From the NCBI RefSeq assembly GCF_002930645.1, contig NZ_PSNW01000011.1:1-64000 (forward strand): a DNA stretch of 64,000 bases, read 5' to 3'. Shown one piece after another: positions 17,385 through 27,342 of the stretch (position 1 is the stretch's first letter; each line of letters starts with the position of its first letter). Both the position numbers and the translations under genes were made by a program. The DNA is from Solimonas fluminis. Lineage in GTDB: Bacteria > Pseudomonadota > Gammaproteobacteria > Nevskiales > Nevskiaceae. The notes below the pieces were generated by a model that saw nothing but the letters and a program-made list of their open reading frames with translations, made no database searches and was not told the DNA's origin.

Positions 17385-17419
17385 AGCGCCGCAGAGGATG
17401 TCTGCGGCGCTTTTCCTTT
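17385..17419 (+). terminator. Hairpin with T-run on the plus strand between pgpA and atuA
   Basis: The perfect 11-bp stem AGCGCCGCAGA/TCTGCGGCGCT with loop GGATG is followed by TTTCCTTTT on the plus strand. Both flanking genes read on the minus strand, where no T-run follows the stem. It could end antisense transcription from atuA or act weakly behind pgpA. Confidence 0.6.
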
Positions 17420-17435
17420 TCAAGGAAAACGTGCC

Positions 17436-17978
17436 TTACCGCTGCAGGAAGAGAATGCCGCCGTACAGTACCGCGGCGCTGAAGACGCCCGCGAGCACGT
17501 CGTCGACCATGATGCCCAGGCCGCCATGGACGCTGCGGTCGAAGGCGCGGATCGGCCAGGGCTTGAGGATGTCGAACAGGCGGAACACCGCGAAGGCCGC
17601 CAGCAGGCCCAGCGCCATGGCCTGGGGCCCCTGCACCAGCCCGAGCGCCGGCAGCAGCGGCAGGCAGGCGATCAGGAAGCCGACGATCTCGTCGAACACG
17701 ATGCCGCCGTAGTCGTGCACGCCGAGCAGGCGGGCGCTCTCGCCGCAGACCCAGCAGCCGAACCCGAACAGGGCCAACAGCGCGACGCCGAACCCCCAGG
17801 GCGGCAGCCACATCAGCAGCAGCCAGAACGGCAGGCCCACCAGGGTACCGACGGTACCCGGCCCCTTGGGGGCCAAGCCGGCACCGAAGCCAAAGGCGAT
17901 GAAGTGCTCCGGCGTGGTCAGCACCAACTCGCGCGGCGGGCGCGGAAAGGCACTGGTCTTGGGCAGGGGTTCGGCCAT
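17436..17978 (-). CDS. pgpA: Phosphatidylglycerophosphatase A, 180 aa
   Basis: PgpA removes phosphate from phosphatidylglycerophosphate at the inner membrane to give phosphatidylglycerol. The family signatures AFGFGAGLAPKGPGTVGTLVG (residues about 27-47) and FDEIVGFLIA (residues about 92-101) are visible with four hydrophobic segments. The ATG at 17978 gives the normal family length; the ORF could extend about 79 codons further without any family support. No strong ribosome-binding site is seen, so the start is less certain than the identity. Confidence 0.93.
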   Translation of the reverse strand: MAEPLPKTSAFPRPPRELVLTTPEHFIAFGFGAGLAPKGPGTVGTLVGLPFWLLLMWLPPWGFGVALLALFGFGCWVCGESARLLGVHDYGGIVFDEIVGFLIACLPLLPALGLVQGPQAMALGLLAAFAVFRLFDILKPWPIRAFDRSVHGGLGIMVDDVLAGVFSAAVLYGGILFLQR

Positions 17979-18097
17979 GAGGGCGTTGATCGGCAATGGA
18001 TTTTCGCAAAGCTTACGACAACCGGCGGAAGCCGGCCGACCGACTGGCCTCATACGCCATCGCGCGGGCACACAGGGCCTGGGATACTGCCTTGCGC

Positions 18098-18412
18098 ATG
18101 AACCCCGCCTCCCGCCTGCCCTGCCTCGTTCTTGGCCTGCTGCTGCCGCTGTCCCTCGCCGCACAGCCGGCGGCGCCGCCCGGTAGCCCGCCGCAGGTGG
18201 TGGCCCTGCTCGCACAGTGCCAGACCGTCTTGCCCCAGGCGGACGCCCGGCATCACCGCGCCGTGCGCGAGGCGATGCTCCGGCTGCGGCTCAGCCTGTC
18301 CTGGCGGCGCGCTCCGGACCGGCTGTCCGCCGAGGAAAAACAGTCCGCCATCGCCACGGAGCGTGGGGCGTATCGGCAACTGGTCGCCGCCTGCAAGCCC
18401 CTGCTGATCTGA
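18098..18412 (+). CDS. Small secreted protein, tandem paralogue A, 104 aa
   Basis: A signal peptide (hydrophobic core LPCLVLGLLLPLSLAAQ) precedes a mature domain of about 75 residues with two cysteines near its ends. It contains RLSAEEKQSAIATERGAYRQ. The next gene (18538-18912) has the same pattern, with aligned cysteines, [20 protein letters not shown] and a C(K/R)PLL end. The pair is a local duplication. No known family is recognised. An exported two-helix protein with one disulphide is the simplest picture. Confidence 0.7.
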   Translation: MNPASRLPCLVLGLLLPLSLAAQPAAPPGSPPQVVALLAQCQTVLPQADARHHRAVREAMLRLRLSLSWRRAPDRLSAEEKQSAIATERGAYRQLVAACKPLLI

Positions 18413-18537
18413 AGTCTTACAGATTACTAATTGATTAATAAAGGATTAAATGAATCGATGCGTTTGTCGCCCCGGCCATTGTGCAGTGCAGCATGAATTG
18501 TTAACCTGTTCACAGTCCGGGCTTCAGGCCGAGTTTC

Positions 18538-18912
18538 ATGAACCCTTTTTCCAGGCTGTTCCAGAGGTTGTCCTGCCGCACGCCGGCCCTGCTGGCCGGC
18601 GTCGTGATGCCGCTGCTGGCGCTCCAGGCGACGGCGGCGCCCCTGCCCCCTCCACCGCCGACGGGCGGAACCCTGGCCCTGATCGAGCAGTGCACCGCGG
18701 CCATGTCGCGAGCCCATCCCTGGCGGGCCAGGCAGTTGCGGCAGGCGATGTTCCGCATGCGGGTCAGCATGTCCTACCGCGCCGCGGGAGCCCGCCTGTC
18801 CGCCGCGGAGCGGCGCTCGGCGATGGCCGCCGAGCGCGCGTCCTACGACCTGCTGTTCGAAACCTGCCGCCCGCTGCTGGCCCTGAGCCTCAGCCCAGCA
18901 CGATCCGGCTAG
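18538..18912 (+). CDS. Small secreted protein, tandem paralogue B, 124 aa
   Basis: Paralogue of the preceding gene: signal peptide to about residue 34, a Pro-rich linker, then the shared cysteine-bounded domain (CTAAMSRAH to CRPLL). The sequence between the two genes contains an AT-rich stretch around 18419-18455 (ATTACTAATTGATTAATAAAGG) that could hold its own promoter. Its 3' end overlaps the convergent htpG stop by 23 bases. Function unknown. Confidence 0.7.
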   Translation: MNPFSRLFQRLSCRTPALLAGVVMPLLALQATAAPLPPPPPTGGTLALIEQCTAAMSRAHPWRARQLRQAMFRMRVSMSYRAAGARLSAAERRSAMAAERASYDLLFETCRPLLALSLSPARSG

Positions 18913-20755
18913 GGGCTGCGCCCTCCAGCAGCAGGCGGTTGAGCCGCTGCACGAACCCGGCGGGGTCCGGAAGCTGCCCGCCTTCTGCCAACACGGCCTG
19001 ACCCAGCAGCAATTCCGCCAGGTCGGCAAAGGCCGCGTCGTCCGCAGTGTCCCGCAGGCGCTGCACCAGCGCATGCTCCGGGTTCAGTTCCAGTACCGGC
19101 AGGCTGCCGGGCACGGCTTCGCCCGCCTTGCGCAGGATCTCTTCCAGCCGGCGCGACAGCGCCTGCTCTCCCGCCACCAGGCAGACCGGCGACTCGGTCA
19201 GGCGCACCGACAGGCGCGCCGCCTCGATCCGCCCCTGCAGCGCCTCGCCCAGGCGCTTGAGGGTGCCGGCATATTCGTTTTCGTGGCGCGCCTTGTCGGC
19301 GGTCTCGATCTTCGACTCGATGTCCTTGGAGGCCCGCGCCACGGATTCCAGCTTCCGCTCCTGGAACTGCGTCAGGTGCGCCACCACCCACTCGTCGATG
19401 CGGTCGCTCAGCAGCAGGACCTCGAAACCGCGCTTGCGGAAGCCTTCCAGGTGCGGACTGCCCCGGGCAGCGGCGAGGCTCTCGGCACTGAGGTAGTAGA
19501 TCTTGTCCTGGCCTTCCGGCATGCGGGCGACGTAGTCGGCCAGCGAAACCTTCTGCTCGGAAGCCTCCAGCGTGGAGTGGAAGCGGCAGAGCCTGGCGAT
19601 GCGCTCCTGGTTGGCGTGGTCGTCGACCAGGCCCTCCTTCAGCACCACGCCGAAGGCCTGCCAGAACTTCGCGTAGTCCTCGGGGCGCTTCTCGGCCAGG
19701 TCCTCCAGCATGTCGAGTGCGCGCTTGACCAGGGCCGCGCGGATCTTGTCCACGGTGCGGTTGCCCTGCAGCAGTTCGCGGGAGACGTTGAGAGGCAGGT
19801 CGGCCGTGTCCACCAGGCCGCGGACGAAGCGCAGCCAGGGTGGCAGCAGTTCCGCCGCCTTGTCCATGATGAATACGCGCTTGACGTAGAGCTGCACGCC
19901 GCGGCCCTGCTCGCGATCCCAGAGATCGAAGGGCGCGTGCGAGGGAATGTAGAGCAGCGAGGTGTACTCCAGGCTGCCGCCTTCGACACGGTTGTGGGCC
20001 CAGGCCAGCGCCGGCTGGTGGTCGTGCGACAGGTGTTCGTAGAAGTGCTGGTAGTCCTCGTCCTTGAGCTCGGACTTGGGCCGCGTCCAGAACGCGCGGG
20101 CCTGGTTCAGGGCCTCGGCCTCGCCCTTCTCGTTCCTCAGGCGGATCGGCAGGCCGATATGGTCGGAGTACTTGCGCACGATCGCCTGCAGGCGCCAGGG
20201 CTGCAGGAAATCCCGTTCCTCCTCGCGCAGGTGCAGGATCACCTCGGTGCCGCGGTCCTGCTTGAAGGAAGGCTCGAGGGTGAACTCGCCCTCGCCATTG
20301 GATTCCCAGCGCACCGCCTCGCCGGCACCGGCACGCCGGGTGAGGACCGTGACCTTGTCGGCCACGATGAAGGACGAGTAGAAGCCGACGCCGAACTGTC
20401 CGATCAGCTGCGAATCCTTCTTCTGGTCGCCGGACAGCGATTCCAGGAACTTCCGGGTCCCGGAGCGGGCGATGGTGCCCAGGTTCTCGATCACTTCCTC
20501 GCGCGTCATGCCGATGCCGTTGTCGCGGATCGTCAGCGTGCCGGCGGCCTCGTCCGGCACCAGCTCCACCGCCAGTTCGTCGCCGCCCAGCAGGGCCGGA
20601 TCGGCAATGGCCAGGAAGCGCAGCTTGTCGCAAGCGTCGGAGGCATTGGAGACCAGCTCGCGAAGGAAGATTTCCTTGTTCGAATACAGCGAGTGGATCA
20701 TCAACTGCAGCAGCTGTCGGGTTTCGGCCTGGAACTCGCGCGTCTCGGTCGTCAT
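18890..20755 (-). CDS. htpG: Molecular chaperone HtpG (Hsp90 family), 621 aa
   Basis: The N-terminal ATPase domain has the Hsp90 motifs [24 protein letters not shown] and [15 protein letters not shown]. The middle and C-terminal dimerisation domains give the normal length. It folds and remodels client proteins in the cytoplasm. The ATG at 20755 begins [22 protein letters not shown], the classical HtpG N-terminus. The much longer open frame upstream has no Hsp90 similarity. The sequence upstream to 20883 is the likely promoter region. Confidence 0.98.
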   Translation of the reverse strand: MTTETREFQAETRQLLQLMIHSLYSNKEIFLRELVSNASDACDKLRFLAIADPALLGGDELAVELVPDEAAGTLTIRDNGIGMTREEVIENLGTIARSGTRKFLESLSGDQKKDSQLIGQFGVGFYSSFIVADKVTVLTRRAGAGEAVRWESNGEGEFTLEPSFKQDRGTEVILHLREEERDFLQPWRLQAIVRKYSDHIGLPIRLRNEKGEAEALNQARAFWTRPKSELKDEDYQHFYEHLSHDHQPALAWAHNRVEGGSLEYTSLLYIPSHAPFDLWDREQGRGVQLYVKRVFIMDKAAELLPPWLRFVRGLVDTADLPLNVSRELLQGNRTVDKIRAALVKRALDMLEDLAEKRPEDYAKFWQAFGVVLKEGLVDDHANQERIARLCRFHSTLEASEQKVSLADYVARMPEGQDKIYYLSAESLAAARGSPHLEGFRKRGFEVLLLSDRIDEWVVAHLTQFQERKLESVARASKDIESKIETADKARHENEYAGTLKRLGEALQGRIEAARLSVRLTESPVCLVAGEQALSRRLEEILRKAGEAVPGSLPVLELNPEHALVQRLRDTADDAAFADLAELLLGQAVLAEGGQLPDPAGFVQRLNRLLLEGAAPSRIVLG

Positions 20756-20883
20756 GGCTTGCTTGTCGTGTGGGTTCTGGGGAACGGGCGGGACGATTAT
20801 GTGGATGCCCGACACACATTCAAGCCCCCGCAGACAGCCATGCGTCCTGCATTCCGCTCTCGCGGAAAGGAAGCCGCGGAGGC

Positions 20884-21753
20884 TCAGGGTGCCGCTCGCC
20901 CCGCAGCGGCTTCGAGATATTCCAGCAGCCGCGCACGCACCGGCTCGCGGCGGACCGCGTCGATATGCCCCCCCTCCGGCAGCAGCCAGAGCGCCTTGGG
21001 CTCGCGCGCGGCGGCATACAGCCGCTGCGCGTGGCTGTAGCCGACCACGGCATCGCGCTGGCCATGGATCAGCAGCAAGGGAATCGGACCGATGCGGCCG
21101 ACCGCCTCCACCGCGGAGTAGCGGTCGGAGAACAGCCACGACAAGGGCCATTGCAGCGGCCAGGTCAGCCAGACCTGCGCCAGCTTCTCCCGTGCGATGC
21201 CGCGATAGCTGGAGAACGCGCTGTCGGCGACCACCGCAGCGATGCGCCGGCGCTGCGCGTCATCGGCCTGCGCGACCAGGCGGATCGCCACCGAGCCGCC
21301 CAGGCTCTGGCCGTAGACGACCAGCGGACCGGTGTCCGCCGCCGGCCGCGCGGCCAGCCAGGCCAGCGCCGCGGCGGCATCCTCGTGGATGGCATCGACA
21401 TCGGCGCTGCCCTGGGACTGCCCGAAACCCCGGTAGTCCAGCGCCAGCACGGCGTAGCCCTGCGCCGGCAGCCAGGTCACGGCGTGGACATGCGAGCTGA
21501 GGTTCTCGGCATTGCCATGCAGGAACAGCAGCGTCGCCCGCGGGGGCCCCTGCGCCGGCAGGAACAGCGCATGCAGGCGGCTGCCGTCCGGCGCGGATAT
21601 CCACATATCCTCCGCAGGGGTGCCCAACGCGCGATCCGGCAGGTGGCGGACGCGGTCCGGATACAGGAACAGGCCGGTGCAGCCGCCCAGCAGCAGGCAC
21701 AAGCACAGTACCAGCAAGGGCCTGACAGGACGCGGGAGGATGCGGATCGGCAT
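20884..21753 (-). CDS. Lipoprotein alpha/beta hydrolase, 289 aa
   Basis: The signal sequence ends in the lipobox LGGC. The fold shows the [10 protein letters not shown] segment, a nucleophile elbow GQSLGGS (serine at residue about 155), DSAFSS and a C-terminal GGHID histidine. The pattern matches the BEM46/ABHD13-like serine hydrolases; the substrate is unknown. The start at 21753 has AGGTG five bases upstream. It follows the DUF4105 gene by 25 bases, so the two are likely one operon acting at the envelope. Confidence 0.85.
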   Translation of the reverse strand: MPIRILPRPVRPLLVLCLCLLLGGCTGLFLYPDRVRHLPDRALGTPAEDMWISAPDGSRLHALFLPAQGPPRATLLFLHGNAENLSSHVHAVTWLPAQGYAVLALDYRGFGQSQGSADVDAIHEDAAAALAWLAARPAADTGPLVVYGQSLGGSVAIRLVAQADDAQRRRIAAVVADSAFSSYRGIAREKLAQVWLTWPLQWPLSWLFSDRYSAVEAVGRIGPIPLLLIHGQRDAVVGYSHAQRLYAAAREPKALWLLPEGGHIDAVRREPVRARLLEYLEAAAGRAAP

Positions 21754-21778
21754 GTTCACCTGCGACGATGCTTCCGGT

Positions 21779-23650
21779 TCAGTAGTAATACTGGTAGCGC
21801 AGGCCGACGGCCAGCGTGTCGTCCGGCGACTGGTCGCGCCACAGCAGTTCCAGGTGCAGGGCCTGGTTGCGCGACAGCTGCAGGTTGTTCTGCAGGTCCA
21901 CGCGTGTGCGGAGCTGGCCATTGGCGAACTGCTCGACGCCCGCTTCCCATGCGGCGGTCAGCGTACCACCGCCCAGCAGCAGGCCGCCGCGCGCGCCGAC
22001 CGCGGGCTGCAGCGGATCGGCGAAGCCGTGGTTGTGCTCCAGCCGGCCGGTGAACAGCCCGTAGACGCGATGGTCCGCCCATAGCGCCCGCGTGGCGCCG
22101 ACGCCGCCGTTGACCTGCGCCACGCGATGCTCGCGGCCACCCGCCCACTGGCGCTCGACGCCGGTCGTCACGGCCCAGGACAAGGGCTTGAAGAAGCGAT
22201 CGCGCGGGCTCAGCGACAGGATATCCACCAGGTCCAGGCGCTGGATGTCCAGTTCGCCATCGTCCTCGATGCGCAGGTCGAGGTTGCCGATGTTGATCTG
22301 CGCCCCGGCCGGGAAGCCGGCGCGGTTCTCCTGCAGGCTGTGCAGCGACATCCGCAAGCCCAGGGTCAGGTAATCCTGCCGCTCCTCGCGCCAGGCGCCC
22401 AGCGACAGGCGGCGGCTGCCGTGGCTCCTGTCCGGCGAGTCAGCAGGATCGGCCGGTGCCGGCACCAGATCCGCCGCGTGCTCCTGCAGGGATTGCAGCA
22501 GCTGGAAGCTGCGCTGCGCGATCTCCGGGTCACGCTCGGCGCTGGTCTGGGTGTAGCGCAGGTACTTGTAGGCCGCATCGATCAGGCTGGCCCGGAGTCC
22601 GGGGCTCAGGGCCCGCAGTTCGGGTTCATCCAGCAAACCCGGCTCGGCGCCCAGGCGGGTAACGAGCGGATGCAGTTCCGGCGGCAGCCGGTCGAGCCGC
22701 TGCCTCAGTACGGTGCCCTGCGAGGGCCGGAAATGCTTGCCGTCGATCAGGCCCGCCTGCTGCACCGCACGGACGGTGTCGATCGGGATCGCCGTCACGG
22801 GGAAATCGCCGGTCAGGTCCAGCCCGGGGCGGGCGACTTCGAGCAGTTCCAGGATGCGGTAGGAACAGTTCTCGTCGAAGAAGTAGTAGGCGAAATTGAT
22901 GTGGCGCAGTTCCCACAGGTGTTCGATCAGGCGCCCGGTTTCCTCCTCGCTCAGGTTGAGCGGGTACTCCCAGATGTCGCGATTCTCGTCGTGGTTGTAC
23001 TCGCGGATCTTCTTGTAGTACTGGTCCACCGAGAACTGCCCGCGGTAGCCGCCGGTGAGGCCGCGGAAGGCGTAGAAGAGGCCGTTGTCGTCCGGATTCA
23101 CCAGCGCGCCGAAGTTCGCCGCGAACGACAGGTACTCCGCGCCGCCGTCGGCCACGCCCGAATCCAGGCGCAGCAGGGTATGGCCGAACATCGACGAGGG
23201 GCTGTTGAGGTAATAGGAGGGAAACACCAGCACGGCGCGCGTGGCCTGCACCAGCGCGCGGAACTCGCGGTACTCGGCGCAGTCGGGCTGCGGCAACTCG
23301 CCCAGGGCCAGTTCCCGACGCAGCCAGGCCAGCCGGGCAACGAAGCGGCACTGCGCGTGCTGGTCGCCCGCTGCGCCCGGCGCGGCAAAGGCTTCCAGCG
23401 TCGCCCGCAATTCCGCCCGCGGATCGGACGCGCCGTCCGCCGCCAGGAAGAAGCGCGGGTCGTCGGACTGGCTCTTCCAGCGGCCCGGCCAGCTCCCCGG
23501 CTTGTAGTGGACCAGCTTGCGCCATTCGTCGCGCTGCCACAGTTCAAGGGCCTGGGCCTGCGACCAGGCGTCGTCCGCCGCATGTACAGGAGACATCGGC
23601 AGCAGCAGCGCCAGGACGACCAGCAATGAGGCAAGGTTCAGGAATCGCAT
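21779..23650 (-). CDS. DUF4105 outer-envelope protein with Lnb-like N-terminal domain, 623 aa
   Basis: A signal peptide (cleavage near VHAAD) is followed by a DUF4105/Lnb-type periplasmic domain. Motifs are FPSYYLNSPSSMFGHTLLRL, an aromatic-rich FYAFRGLTGGYRGQFS segment and FFDENCSYRILELLE, which in the family resembles a papain-like cysteine/histidine arrangement. The C-terminal 200 residues show alternating hydrophobic strands ending in LRYQYYY, suggesting a beta-barrel with a terminal aromatic residue. The real enzymatic role of the family is not known to me. The ATG at 23650 is preferred over a TTG 18 bases upstream. Confidence 0.85.
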   Translation of the reverse strand: MRFLNLASLLVVLALLLPMSPVHAADDAWSQAQALELWQRDEWRKLVHYKPGSWPGRWKSQSDDPRFFLAADGASDPRAELRATLEAFAAPGAAGDQHAQCRFVARLAWLRRELALGELPQPDCAEYREFRALVQATRAVLVFPSYYLNSPSSMFGHTLLRLDSGVADGGAEYLSFAANFGALVNPDDNGLFYAFRGLTGGYRGQFSVDQYYKKIREYNHDENRDIWEYPLNLSEEETGRLIEHLWELRHINFAYYFFDENCSYRILELLEVARPGLDLTGDFPVTAIPIDTVRAVQQAGLIDGKHFRPSQGTVLRQRLDRLPPELHPLVTRLGAEPGLLDEPELRALSPGLRASLIDAAYKYLRYTQTSAERDPEIAQRSFQLLQSLQEHAADLVPAPADPADSPDRSHGSRRLSLGAWREERQDYLTLGLRMSLHSLQENRAGFPAGAQINIGNLDLRIEDDGELDIQRLDLVDILSLSPRDRFFKPLSWAVTTGVERQWAGGREHRVAQVNGGVGATRALWADHRVYGLFTGRLEHNHGFADPLQPAVGARGGLLLGGGTLTAAWEAGVEQFANGQLRTRVDLQNNLQLSRNQALHLELLWRDQSPDDTLAVGLRYQYYY

Positions 23651-23666
23651 CGGGTGAGCAGCGTTC

Positions 23667-23700
23667 AAAGAAAAGGCCCGGCATCCTGCGATACCGGGCC
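23667..23700 (-). terminator. Terminator after the DUF3015 gene
   Basis: On the minus strand, GGCCCGGTAT/ATGCCGGGCC (one G-U pair) with a 6-base loop is followed by TTTTCTTTG. A second 9-bp hairpin, ACGGTCGCC/GGCGACCGT, lies just before it near 23714-23734. Confidence 0.85.
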
Positions 23701-23744
23701 CGACTGGACCATGGAACGGTCGCCTCCGGCGACCGTCGCGCAGG

Positions 23745-24221
23745 TCAGATCACGTACTTCGACAGGGTGGCGTCCGTCTTCATCAGCGACTCGAGGCTGG
23801 CGGTGACTTCCTCAGCCGTGACGTTCTCGCTGGGGAACAGGACGGAGAAGTTGTTGTGCGCCAGGGCCGCGAAGGCCGCGCGATCTTCCTTGGCGACGCC
23901 GTAGGCGACGGCGACGGCGTTCAGCGCCTCGCCCTGGCCCACCGCGACGTCAGCGGAGAACTCGTCGAACATCGCGCCGATCATCTGCTTGCCGCCGTAG
24001 GTCAGCTTGCCGTCGACCGAGCAGCCGTTGGTGCCGGTGGTCATGCCGAAGGTGGCATTGCCCGAGGTACCGTTGGTGGTGGAAGCCAGGAAGTGGGGAG
24101 CGATGCCCGACTGGCCGTTGAACAGCATGTTGCCCCAGCCGCAGTTGGGACCGCCGGGGGCTTCCGCGAAAGCGGAGGACGACGCGATGAGGAGCACAGC
24201 ACCCGTTACCAGCTTTTTCAT
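23745..24221 (-). CDS. DUF3015-family secreted protein, 158 aa
   Basis: A signal peptide (MKKLVTGAVLLIASSSAFA) is followed by the family hallmark NCGWGNMLFNGQSG. A Gly/Thr/Asn-rich middle carries GNATFGMTTGTNGC, and the C-terminal half is acidic and helical. The family is periplasmic or secreted and of unknown function. GGGAGA lies 10 bases before the ATG. It is a single-gene transcript ended by the terminator at 23667-23700. Confidence 0.88.
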   Translation of the reverse strand: MKKLVTGAVLLIASSSAFAEAPGGPNCGWGNMLFNGQSGIAPHFLASTTNGTSGNATFGMTTGTNGCSVDGKLTYGGKQMIGAMFDEFSADVAVGQGEALNAVAVAYGVAKEDRAAFAALAHNNFSVLFPSENVTAEEVTASLESLMKTDATLSKYVI

Positions 24222-24389
24222 GATTTGTATCTCCCGATAGGTTTGCTTGCTGATCGGACCTGAAGATAGGGCCGCATTGGATATTAGGACTGTGGCAAAC
24301 ATAACCGCAAGGGAACTACGTCACGCATCGCAGCGTCGGCGGGGCGGGCCCGGGAAATGTGCGGATGCACAAAGCCGCGGACGGGCTCC

Positions 24390-25523
24390 CTAGTCGAGCG
24401 TGCGCCGGAAGCGCTTGAGGCCCACCGCCAGGACCACCGCGATGAACAGGAGCAGCGGCCACAGTTGCGGCCAGATGTCCGTCACGCCGTAGCCCTTGAG
24501 CATGATGCCGCGCACCAGGCGCAGGAAGTGCGTCAGCGGCAGCGCCTCGCCGATCCACTGCGCCCAGGCCGGCATGCCGCGGAACGGGAACATGAAGCCC
24601 GACAGCAGGATGCTGGGCAGCAGGAAGAAGAAGCTCATCTGCATGGCCTGTGTCTGGTTGCGCGCCACGCTGGAGAAAGTGATCCCCAGCGTCAGGTTGG
24701 CGACGATGAAGACCAGCACGCAGGCCAGCAGCAGCCAGGCGCTGCCCACCATCGGCACGCCGAACACCCAGAAGGATGCAGCGAGGATCACCAGCACCTG
24801 CACATAGCCGATCAGCACATAAGGCAGGATCTTGCCGATCATGATCTCCAGCGCGGAGAGCGGCATGGACAGCAGGTTCTCCATGGTGCCGCGCTCCAGC
24901 TCGCGGGTCACGCCCAGCGCCGTCATCATGATCATGGTCATGGTCAGGATCACCCCCATCAGGCCGGGCACGATGTTGTACTGGGTGATGCCCTCGGGGT
25001 TGTAGCGGCGGTGCACGCGCCATTCGAAAGGCGGCGGCGCCGCGCCGCGCCCGGCCAGGGGCCCGGCCAGGTCGTGCCGCAGCGCGCCGCGAGCCAGCGG
25101 CTCCAGCACCGCCAGGGCGTTGCTGGTCGCGGCAGGGTCCGAGGCGTCGGCTTCCAGCAGCACCGGCGGATGCTCGCCGCGCAGCAGGCGCCGCGTGAAG
25201 TCCGGCGGGATCGCGAGCACGAACTGCACCTTGCCCCGCTCCAGCAGCTGCCAGGCGTCTTCCTCGCGCGCAGGCGTGGCACGGACGTCGAAGTAGTCGG
25301 TGGCGCGCAGCGCCGCCACCAGGCTGCGCGTGTACGCGGTGTTCTCCGCGCTCACCACGGCCGTCGGCAAGTGCTTGGGATCGGCGTTGATGGCAAAGCC
25401 GAACAGGGCCAGCTGGATGATCGGGATGCCGACCATCATGGCGAAGGTCATGCGGTCGCGCTTCATCTGGATGAATTCCTTGCGCACCATCGCCAGCAGC
25501 CGCGACCAGGACCAGAATCTCAT
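24390..25523 (-). CDS. ABC-2 type transporter permease, YbhS/YbhR-like, 377 aa
   Basis: Topology is one N-terminal membrane helix after KEFIQMKRDRMTFAMM, a large periplasmic domain (residues about 45-170), then five helices with TRELERGTMENLLSMPLS, the usual ABC-2 coupling region. It is the membrane half of an exporter for small toxic compounds in the YbhFSR class. The start overlaps the ATPase stop by 4 bases (ATGA). Escherichia coli has two permeases (ybhS and ybhR) after ybhF; here only one is present, so a homodimer is likely. The operon ends here; no convincing terminator is seen in 24222-24389. Confidence 0.92.
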   Translation of the reverse strand: MRFWSWSRLLAMVRKEFIQMKRDRMTFAMMVGIPIIQLALFGFAINADPKHLPTAVVSAENTAYTRSLVAALRATDYFDVRATPAREEDAWQLLERGKVQFVLAIPPDFTRRLLRGEHPPVLLEADASDPAATSNALAVLEPLARGALRHDLAGPLAGRGAAPPPFEWRVHRRYNPEGITQYNIVPGLMGVILTMTMIMMTALGVTRELERGTMENLLSMPLSALEIMIGKILPYVLIGYVQVLVILAASFWVFGVPMVGSAWLLLACVLVFIVANLTLGITFSSVARNQTQAMQMSFFFLLPSILLSGFMFPFRGMPAWAQWIGEALPLTHFLRLVRGIMLKGYGVTDIWPQLWPLLLFIAVVLAVGLKRFRRTLD

Positions 25524-26443
25524 GGCGCATTGTCCCCGGCATGCTTCATCAGGTGGATGAAGACATCCTCCAGGCGCGGCTCGTCGCGTCGCCATTGCCG
25601 GCGCGGATCGTTCATCCAGGGCTGCAATGCCTGCTCCAGCGCCGCGGCGTCGGAGCCGCTGACGTGCAGCTGGTTGCCGAAGGGCACCACCTGCTCCGCC
25701 TGCGGCAGCGCCAGCAGTTCGCGCTGCAGTACCTGCAGATCGCCGCCGCCCACGGTCCAGGTGGCCAGCCTGGAGTTCGCTACCAGTTCCAGCGGCGTGC
25801 CCTGCGCCAGCAGTTGCCCGGCAGCGATATAGGCCAGCCGGTGGCAGCGCTCGGCCTCGTCCATGTAGTGCGTGGACACCAGCACGGTGATGCCGCGCGC
25901 AGCCAGCGCGTGTATCTCGGCCCAGAAGTCGCGGCGCGCGCCTGGATCGACGCCCGCCGTGGGCTCGTCCAGCAGCAGCAGTTGCGGGTTGTGCAGCAGG
26001 CAGGCGGCCAGCGCCATGCGCTGCTTCCAGCCGCCGGAAAGCGCGCCGGCGAGCTGCTTCTGCCGGCGCTCCAGGCCCAGGTTGCGCAGGGCCTCGTCGA
26101 CCACCGCGCGCGCTTCCTTCACGCCATAGACCGAGGCGACGAATTCCAGGTTCTCGCGGATCGACAGGTCCTCGTAGAAGCTGAAGCGCTGCGTCATGTA
26201 GCCGACCTCGCGCTTGATCTGCGCGCTCTGGCTGCGAAGATCGTAGCCCAGGCACTGGCCGCTGCCGGCATCCGGCGTCAGCAGCCCGCAGATCATGCGG
26301 ATCGAGGTGGTCTTGCCGCTGCCGTTGGGCCCGAGGAAGCCGAATATCTCGCCGCGCCGGACACTCAGGTCCAGCCCCTTGACCACCTGCTTGGGCCCGA
26401 AGGACTTGGCCAGGCCTCGGACTTCGATGGCCAGCCCGGTCAC
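25520..26443 (-). CDS. ABC transporter ATP-binding protein, YbhF-like, 307 aa
   Basis: Walker [11 protein letters not shown] (residues about 39-48), signature [10 protein letters not shown], Walker [13 protein letters not shown] and the switch histidine in STHYMDE are all present. It powers the permease encoded next. The GTG start at 26443 overlaps the HlyD stop codon in the sequence GTGA. It is half the size of Escherichia coli YbhF, which fuses two ATPase domains; here a single domain must dimerise. Confidence 0.92.
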   Translation of the reverse strand: MTGLAIEVRGLAKSFGPKQVVKGLDLSVRRGEIFGFLGPNGSGKTTSIRMICGLLTPDAGSGQCLGYDLRSQSAQIKREVGYMTQRFSFYEDLSIRENLEFVASVYGVKEARAVVDEALRNLGLERRQKQLAGALSGGWKQRMALAACLLHNPQLLLLDEPTAGVDPGARRDFWAEIHALAARGITVLVSTHYMDEAERCHRLAYIAAGQLLAQGTPLELVANSRLATWTVGGGDLQVLQRELLALPQAEQVVPFGNQLHVSGSDAAALEQALQPWMNDPRRQWRRDEPRLEDVFIHLMKHAGDNAP

Positions 26444-27342
26444 GGCAGCAGCTCGATATCCACCGGCTGGCCCGGATGCAGGCCCGCCGCATCGTCGGGC
26501 GCCGGCCGTGCCTCGACCAGGAACACCATGCGGCTGCGCTGCTCGCGGCTGTAGATCACCGGCGGCGTGAATTCCGCGCTGGCGGCGACATGGCTGACGG
26601 TGGCTTCCAGCGGCCTGGAGCAGCCATCGCAGCTCACCCGCAGCCGGCGGCCGGGCCGCAGCCCGTCCAGGGCCTCCTGCGGCACGAAGAAGCGCAGCTT
26701 GCGGTTCTGCGGCGGCAGCAGCGCCAGCACCGGCGTGCCGGCCGGCACCCACTCGCCGGCGCGGAAGTACACGTCCTCCACCCGCCCCGCCGCCGGGGCT
26801 GCCTGGGACTTCTGGTCGAGCTGCCATTGCGCCTGGGCCACGGCCGCCTCGGCGGCGCGGCGCGCATCGTCGCGCCCCGCCAGCGCGCCGGCCCGCAGGC
26901 GCGCCTGCAGCTCGCGCACGCTGGCGGCATCGCGGTCGCGCCGGGTGGCGGCCTGGTCGAGCCGCTCACGGCTGACCACGCGGTCCTCGAACAGCGCCTG
27001 CTGGCGCTGCCATTCCTTCTGCGACAATGCCGCCTGGGCCTGCGCCGCGGCGAGCTGTGCGCGGCGGATCGCCTCCTCCTCGGGACGCTCGCCCTTGCCG
27101 AGGTCCGACAGCCGCGCCTGCGCCTCGTCCAGCGCGGCTTTCTCGGCGCCGGCTTCCAGCGCGAACAGGCGCGCGCCGGCATTCACCGCATCACCCGACT
27201 GCACGGCCAGCAGGTCGAGCCTGCCGGCGCGCGGCGCCGACACGCGGATGGCCTCGCCTTCGACGTAGCCCTGATACCTGCCGGCCGTCTCTTCGTGGCA
27301 GCCGGCGAGCAGCACCAGCAGCGCCAGGATGGTCTTACGCAT
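26440..27342 (-). CDS. HlyD-family membrane-fusion lipoprotein, YbhG-like, 300 aa
   Basis: The signal sequence ends in a lipobox-like LAGC. A biotinyl-lipoyl-like half-domain (RVSAPRAGRLDLLAVQSGDAV) precedes a long coiled-coil hairpin at residues about 65-170. The second lipoyl half (GRVEDVYFRAGEWVPAGTPV) and a beta-barrel domain follow. It links the ABC permease to an outer-membrane exit. The start overlaps the TetR-family stop by 8 bases, so translation is coupled. Confidence 0.92.
   Translation of the reverse strand: MRKTILALLVLLAGCHEETAGRYQGYVEGEAIRVSAPRAGRLDLLAVQSGDAVNAGARLFALEAGAEKAALDEAQARLSDLGKGERPEEEAIRRAQLAAAQAQAALSQKEWQRQQALFEDRVVSRERLDQAATRRDRDAASVRELQARLRAGALAGRDDARRAAEAAVAQAQWQLDQKSQAAPAAGRVEDVYFRAGEWVPAGTPVLALLPPQNRKLRFFVPQEALDGLRPGRRLRVSCDGCSRPLEATVSHVAASAEFTPPVIYSREQRSRMVFLVEARPAPDDAAGLHPGQPVDIELLP

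Noticed and set aside
18890-21151. An N-terminal extension of htpG by 132 codons
   Set aside because: The extension has no similarity to Hsp90. The ATG at 20755 begins the classical HtpG sequence.
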